This document shows positions 4,905-7,102 of a stretch of 7,102 nucleotides of DNA, one piece after another. Each line of letters starts with the position of its first letter. The stretch's first letter is position 1. Position numbers and translations under genes: made by a program. Origin of the DNA: Alcaligenaceae bacterium (GTDB lineage: Bacteria; Pseudomonadota; Gammaproteobacteria; Burkholderiales; Burkholderiaceae_B); the NCBI GenBank assembly GCA_012511095.1, contig JAAZGT010000023.1, positions 1 through 7,102 on the forward strand. The letters run 5' to 3'. Below the pieces are notes generated by a model that was not told the DNA's origin, did not search any database, and saw only the letters and a program-made list of their open reading frames with translations.

Positions 4905-6695
4905 TTAATCTTCAACCTGTAAGATCGCTAAGAAGGCCTCTTGTGGAATTTCCACACTACCAACCTGCTTCATGCGCTTCTTACCCTCTTTTTGTCTTTC
5001 GAGTAGTTTCTTTTTACGTGAAATATCACCACCATAACACTTGGCTAATACGTTTTTACGTAAAGCCTTAACGTTTTCGCGAGCAATAACCTCAGCACCA
5101 ATGGCACATTGAATGGCTACATCGTACATTTGACGCGGGATTAGACCGCGCATTTTGGAAGCCACTTCGCGACCACGCTGACGAGCGTGTTGACGGTGCA
5201 CAATCATTGATAAGGCATCGACCTTGTCGCCGTTAATTAGTAAATCAACACGTACCACGTCGGAGCTACGATACTCAACGAACTCATAGTCCATCGAGGC
5301 ATAGCCACGAGAAACAGACTTTAATCTATCGAAGAAGTCTAAAACAATCTCGGCTAATGGCATTTCGTAAACTAGGTTAACCTGGCGACCATGGTAAACC
5401 ATGTTGATCTGAATACCACGCTTTTGATTACATAAGGTCATGACGGGACCTACATAATCTTGTGGCATTAAGAGGCTGACCTTAACAATAGGCTCACGAA
5501 TATCAGCGATCTCGCCTACATCTGGCATGCGTGATGGGGTTTCAACCATAACAACCTCACCATCATTGCGCTCCACCTCATAAACCACAGAGGGTGCGGT
5601 GGTGATGATGTCCATATCGAATTCGCGCTCTAAGCGCTCTTGCACAATTTCCATGTGCAGAAGGCCTAAGAAGCCACAACGGAAACCAAAGCCTAAAGCC
5701 TCAGATACCTCAGGCTCGAACATCAGTGATGCGTCATTTAATTTAAGCTTTTCGAGTGAGTCACGTAATTGATCGTAATCACTACTCTCAACCGGATATA
5801 AGCCTGCGAATACCTGTGGTTTAACCTCTTTGAAGCCTGGTAAGGCCTCTTTGGCCTCTTTACCAACCACGGTAATGGTATCACCCACCTTGGCGTGCTC
5901 AAGCTCTTTAATGCCAGAGATAATAAAGCCTACCTCACCCGCACTTAGCTGCTTGCGTTGCTCAGATTTAGGCGTGAACACACCCACTTGGTCACATAAG
6001 TGGGTTTCGTTGGTTGACATAAAACGCATACGATCTCTTGGTTTAAGTGTGCCATTAACAATGCGCACCAGCATAACTACACCCACGTAGTTATCAAACC
6101 AAGAGTCAATAATTAAAGCTTGTAATGGCGCCTCAGGATCGCCTACTGGTGGCTCAATCTTGGCCACAATCGCCTCGAGGATCTCATCAATACCCATACC
6201 AGTTTTTGCACTAGCAGGGATGGCCTCAGAGGCATCAATACCGATAACCTCCTCGATTTCAGCCTTAGCGGCATCGGGATCGGCAGAATTTAGGTCCATT
6301 TTATTGAGAACGGGCAACACCTCGAGATCTAGCTCAATGGCGGTATAACAAGTTGCCACGGTCTGCGCCTCAACACCTTGTGAAGCGTCTACCACTAAAA
6401 GAGCACCCTCACAAGCCGATAAAGAACGACTAACCTCGTATGAGAAGTCAACGTGTCCGGGAGTGTCAATTAGATTTAAATTGTATGTATTGCCATCTTT
6501 AGCTTTGTATTGCAAAGAAGCAGTTTGTGCCTTAATGGTAATACCACGCTCGCGCTCAATATCCATCGAGTCTAGGACCTGGGTCGACATCTCGCGGTCA
6601 GATAAACCGCCACAACGATGAATTAAGCGATCGGCCAAGGTGGATTTACCATGGTCAATATGGGCAATAATAGAGAAATTGCGTATATGCTGCAT
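4905..6695 (-). CDS. lepA: Elongation factor 4 (LepA), ribosome back-translocase GTPase
   Basis: LepA/EF4 is a translational GTPase that acts on stalled or mis-translocated ribosomes and has been linked to 30S assembly. The 596-residue protein shows all G motifs: G1 A-H-I-D-H-G-K-S (11-18), G2 R-G-I-T-I, G3 D-T-P-G-H, G4 N-K-M-D and G5 S-A-K. Domain II, the EF-G-like domains III and V, and the LepA-specific C-terminal domain follow; the last is recognisable by the Y-G-G-D-I-S-R-K-K-K-L-L-E-R-Q-K-E-G-K stretch near residue 560. The length matches the family (about 597-599). I choose ATG 6695, with GGA five nt upstream, over an upstream TTG (6704) that merely adds three residues. It is the first gene of the lepA-lepB-rnc-era-recO cluster. 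Confidence 0.98.
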   Translation of the reverse strand: MQHIRNFSIIAHIDHGKSTLADRLIHRCGGLSDREMSTQVLDSMDIERERGITIKAQTASLQYKAKDGNTYNLNLIDTPGHVDFSYEVSRSLSACEGALLVVDASQGVEAQTVATCYTAIELDLEVLPVLNKMDLNSADPDAAKAEIEEVIGIDASEAIPASAKTGMGIDEILEAIVAKIEPPVGDPEAPLQALIIDSWFDNYVGVVMLVRIVNGTLKPRDRMRFMSTNETHLCDQVGVFTPKSEQRKQLSAGEVGFIISGIKELEHAKVGDTITVVGKEAKEALPGFKEVKPQVFAGLYPVESSDYDQLRDSLEKLKLNDASLMFEPEVSEALGFGFRCGFLGLLHMEIVQERLEREFDMDIITTAPSVVYEVERNDGEVVMVETPSRMPDVGEIADIREPIVKVSLLMPQDYVGPVMTLCNQKRGIQINMVYHGRQVNLVYEMPLAEIVLDFFDRLKSVSRGYASMDYEFVEYRSSDVVRVDLLINGDKVDALSMIVHRQHARQRGREVASKMRGLIPRQMYDVAIQCAIGAEVIARENVKALRKNVLAKCYGGDISRKKKLLERQKEGKKRMKQVGSVEIPQEAFLAILQVED

Positions 6696-6722
6696 GAATT
6701 CCAAAAAAAAGCGATAAGTAAC

Positions 6723-6750
6723 AAAAAAGGCGCTAGAATGCGCCTTTTTT
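6723..6750 (-). terminator. Intrinsic terminator between mucD and lepA
   Basis: The arms at 6723-6733 and 6740-6750 form a perfect 11-bp stem (six A-T pairs plus GGCGC/GCGCC) around a 6-nt loop, ending in a T-tract on either strand. It lies 23 nt past the mucD-like stop. On the minus strand it would end mucD transcription 27 nt before the lepA start codon, or act as an attenuator if lepA is transcribed through it. A smaller palindrome (AGCGT-3 nt-ACGCT, 6751-6763) directly precedes it in the minus direction. Confidence 0.85.
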
Positions 6751-6773
6751 AGCGTTCAACGCTATATTGTACT

Positions 6774-7102
6774 TTATTTTTCAGGTTGAACTGCGACCCA
6801 CTGGGTTAAATCATCACGACGAATCAATAAAGCCGCATTTTTGTTTTTAGGAAGACTCTTAACTAGGTCTTGATAATCCTTAACACTTTTAATGTCTTGA
6901 TCATTAAGCGCTAAGATAATATCGTCAACCATAAGCCCAGCCTCAACCGCAGCGCCTTGCACATTAACTACTACAACACCGCTATCAAGGCCAAGAGCCT
7001 CTTTTTCACTATCTGAGAGCTGAGTTACTGCTAAACCTAATCGATCAGTTTCTGCGATTTTGTCAGCAGGCTCTTTGGTTGATGGCTTAGTTGCGGCTAG
7101 GG
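6774..7102 (-). CDS. MucD/DegP-like periplasmic serine protease, C-terminal PDZ2 fragment
   Basis: This is the last 109 or so residues of a Do/HtrA-family protease; the gene continues beyond the right edge. The visible part starts in a Lys/Thr/Pro/Ala-rich linker and then forms a C-terminal PDZ domain. That domain begins at D-R-L-G-L-A-V, then L-G-L-D-S-G-V-V-V, the G-A-A-V-E-A-G-L carboxylate-binding/turn segment, D-D-I-I-L-A-L-N and a terminal L-L-I-R-R strand. This layout matches the second PDZ of MucD/DegQ proteins, which degrade or refold damaged envelope proteins. The protease domain with its His-Asp-Ser triad is outside the window, so activity cannot be judged. A mucD-type gene next to lepA is usual in beta- and some gammaproteobacteria. 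No internal start is meant: a GTG at 6962 lies within the PDZ domain. Confidence 0.88.
   Translation of the reverse strand, partial: LAATKPSTKEPADKIAETDRLGLAVTQLSDSEKEALGLDSGVVVVNVQGAAVEAGLMVDDIILALNDQDIKSVKDYQDLVKSLPKNKNAALLIRRDDLTQWVAVQPEK

Noticed and set aside
5830..6348. Plus-strand ORFs inside lepA (5830-6090 and 6160-6348)
   Set aside because: They are antisense shadows of the conserved GTPase gene, without ribosome sites or family features.
6696..6704. TTG start for lepA three codons upstream
   Set aside because: The ATG at 6695 has a spaced GGA and gives the canonical M-Q-H-I-R-N-F start.
1..7102. A new multi-gene defence or mobile system, CRISPR array or insertion sequence
   Set aside because: All genes belong to known core families, and no spaced direct repeats, transposase or terminal inverted repeats were found.

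Overview
The window looks like a core chromosomal segment of a betaproteobacterium of moderate-to-low GC. The best fit is Burkholderiales, perhaps an AT-rich Alcaligenaceae-like lineage. This rests on the minus-strand order mucD/degP-like protease, lepA, lepB, rnc, era, recO, and on the style of the LepA, LepB and Era proteins. The taxonomic placement is inference from protein character and gene order; no search was run.

Layout, left to right. Positions 1-194 are an AT-rich leader with a weak promoter candidate. It is followed by a plus-strand yccA-type Bax inhibitor-1 membrane protein gene (195-884), which ends at a strong intrinsic terminator (911-945). Converging on it is a minus-strand TMEM165/GDT1-family cation (probably Mn2+) exporter gene (975-1541). 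Its leader carries a near-consensus sigma70 promoter (1760-1788), a yybP-ykoY manganese riboswitch aptamer (about 1613-1754) and a plausible SD-masking expression platform (1550-1619). Next, all on the minus strand, come recO (1806-2411), era (2404-3297), rnc (3284-4057), lepB (4067-4882) and lepA (4905-6695). They are closely spaced or overlapping and read as one operon in the direction lepA to recO. A perfect 11-bp hairpin terminator (6723-6750) separates lepA from the 3' end of a MucD/DegP-like periplasmic protease gene that runs off the right edge.

The operon combines translation quality and ribosome biogenesis (LepA/EF4, RNase III, Era), secretion (signal peptidase I) and recombination (RecO). 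The riboswitch and exporter form a self-contained manganese-detoxification unit: Mn2+ binds the nascent leader and permits export.

The most striking anomaly is in era. The reading frame is complete and of normal length, but codon 137 is an amber TAG lying between the G4 and G5 GTPase motifs. An in-frame ATG follows six codons later. Era is normally essential or nearly so, so this is a sequence error, a suppressed stop, a functional two-piece Era, or a genuine lesion. I see no CRISPR array, insertion sequence, tRNA or rRNA, and no wholly new multi-gene system.
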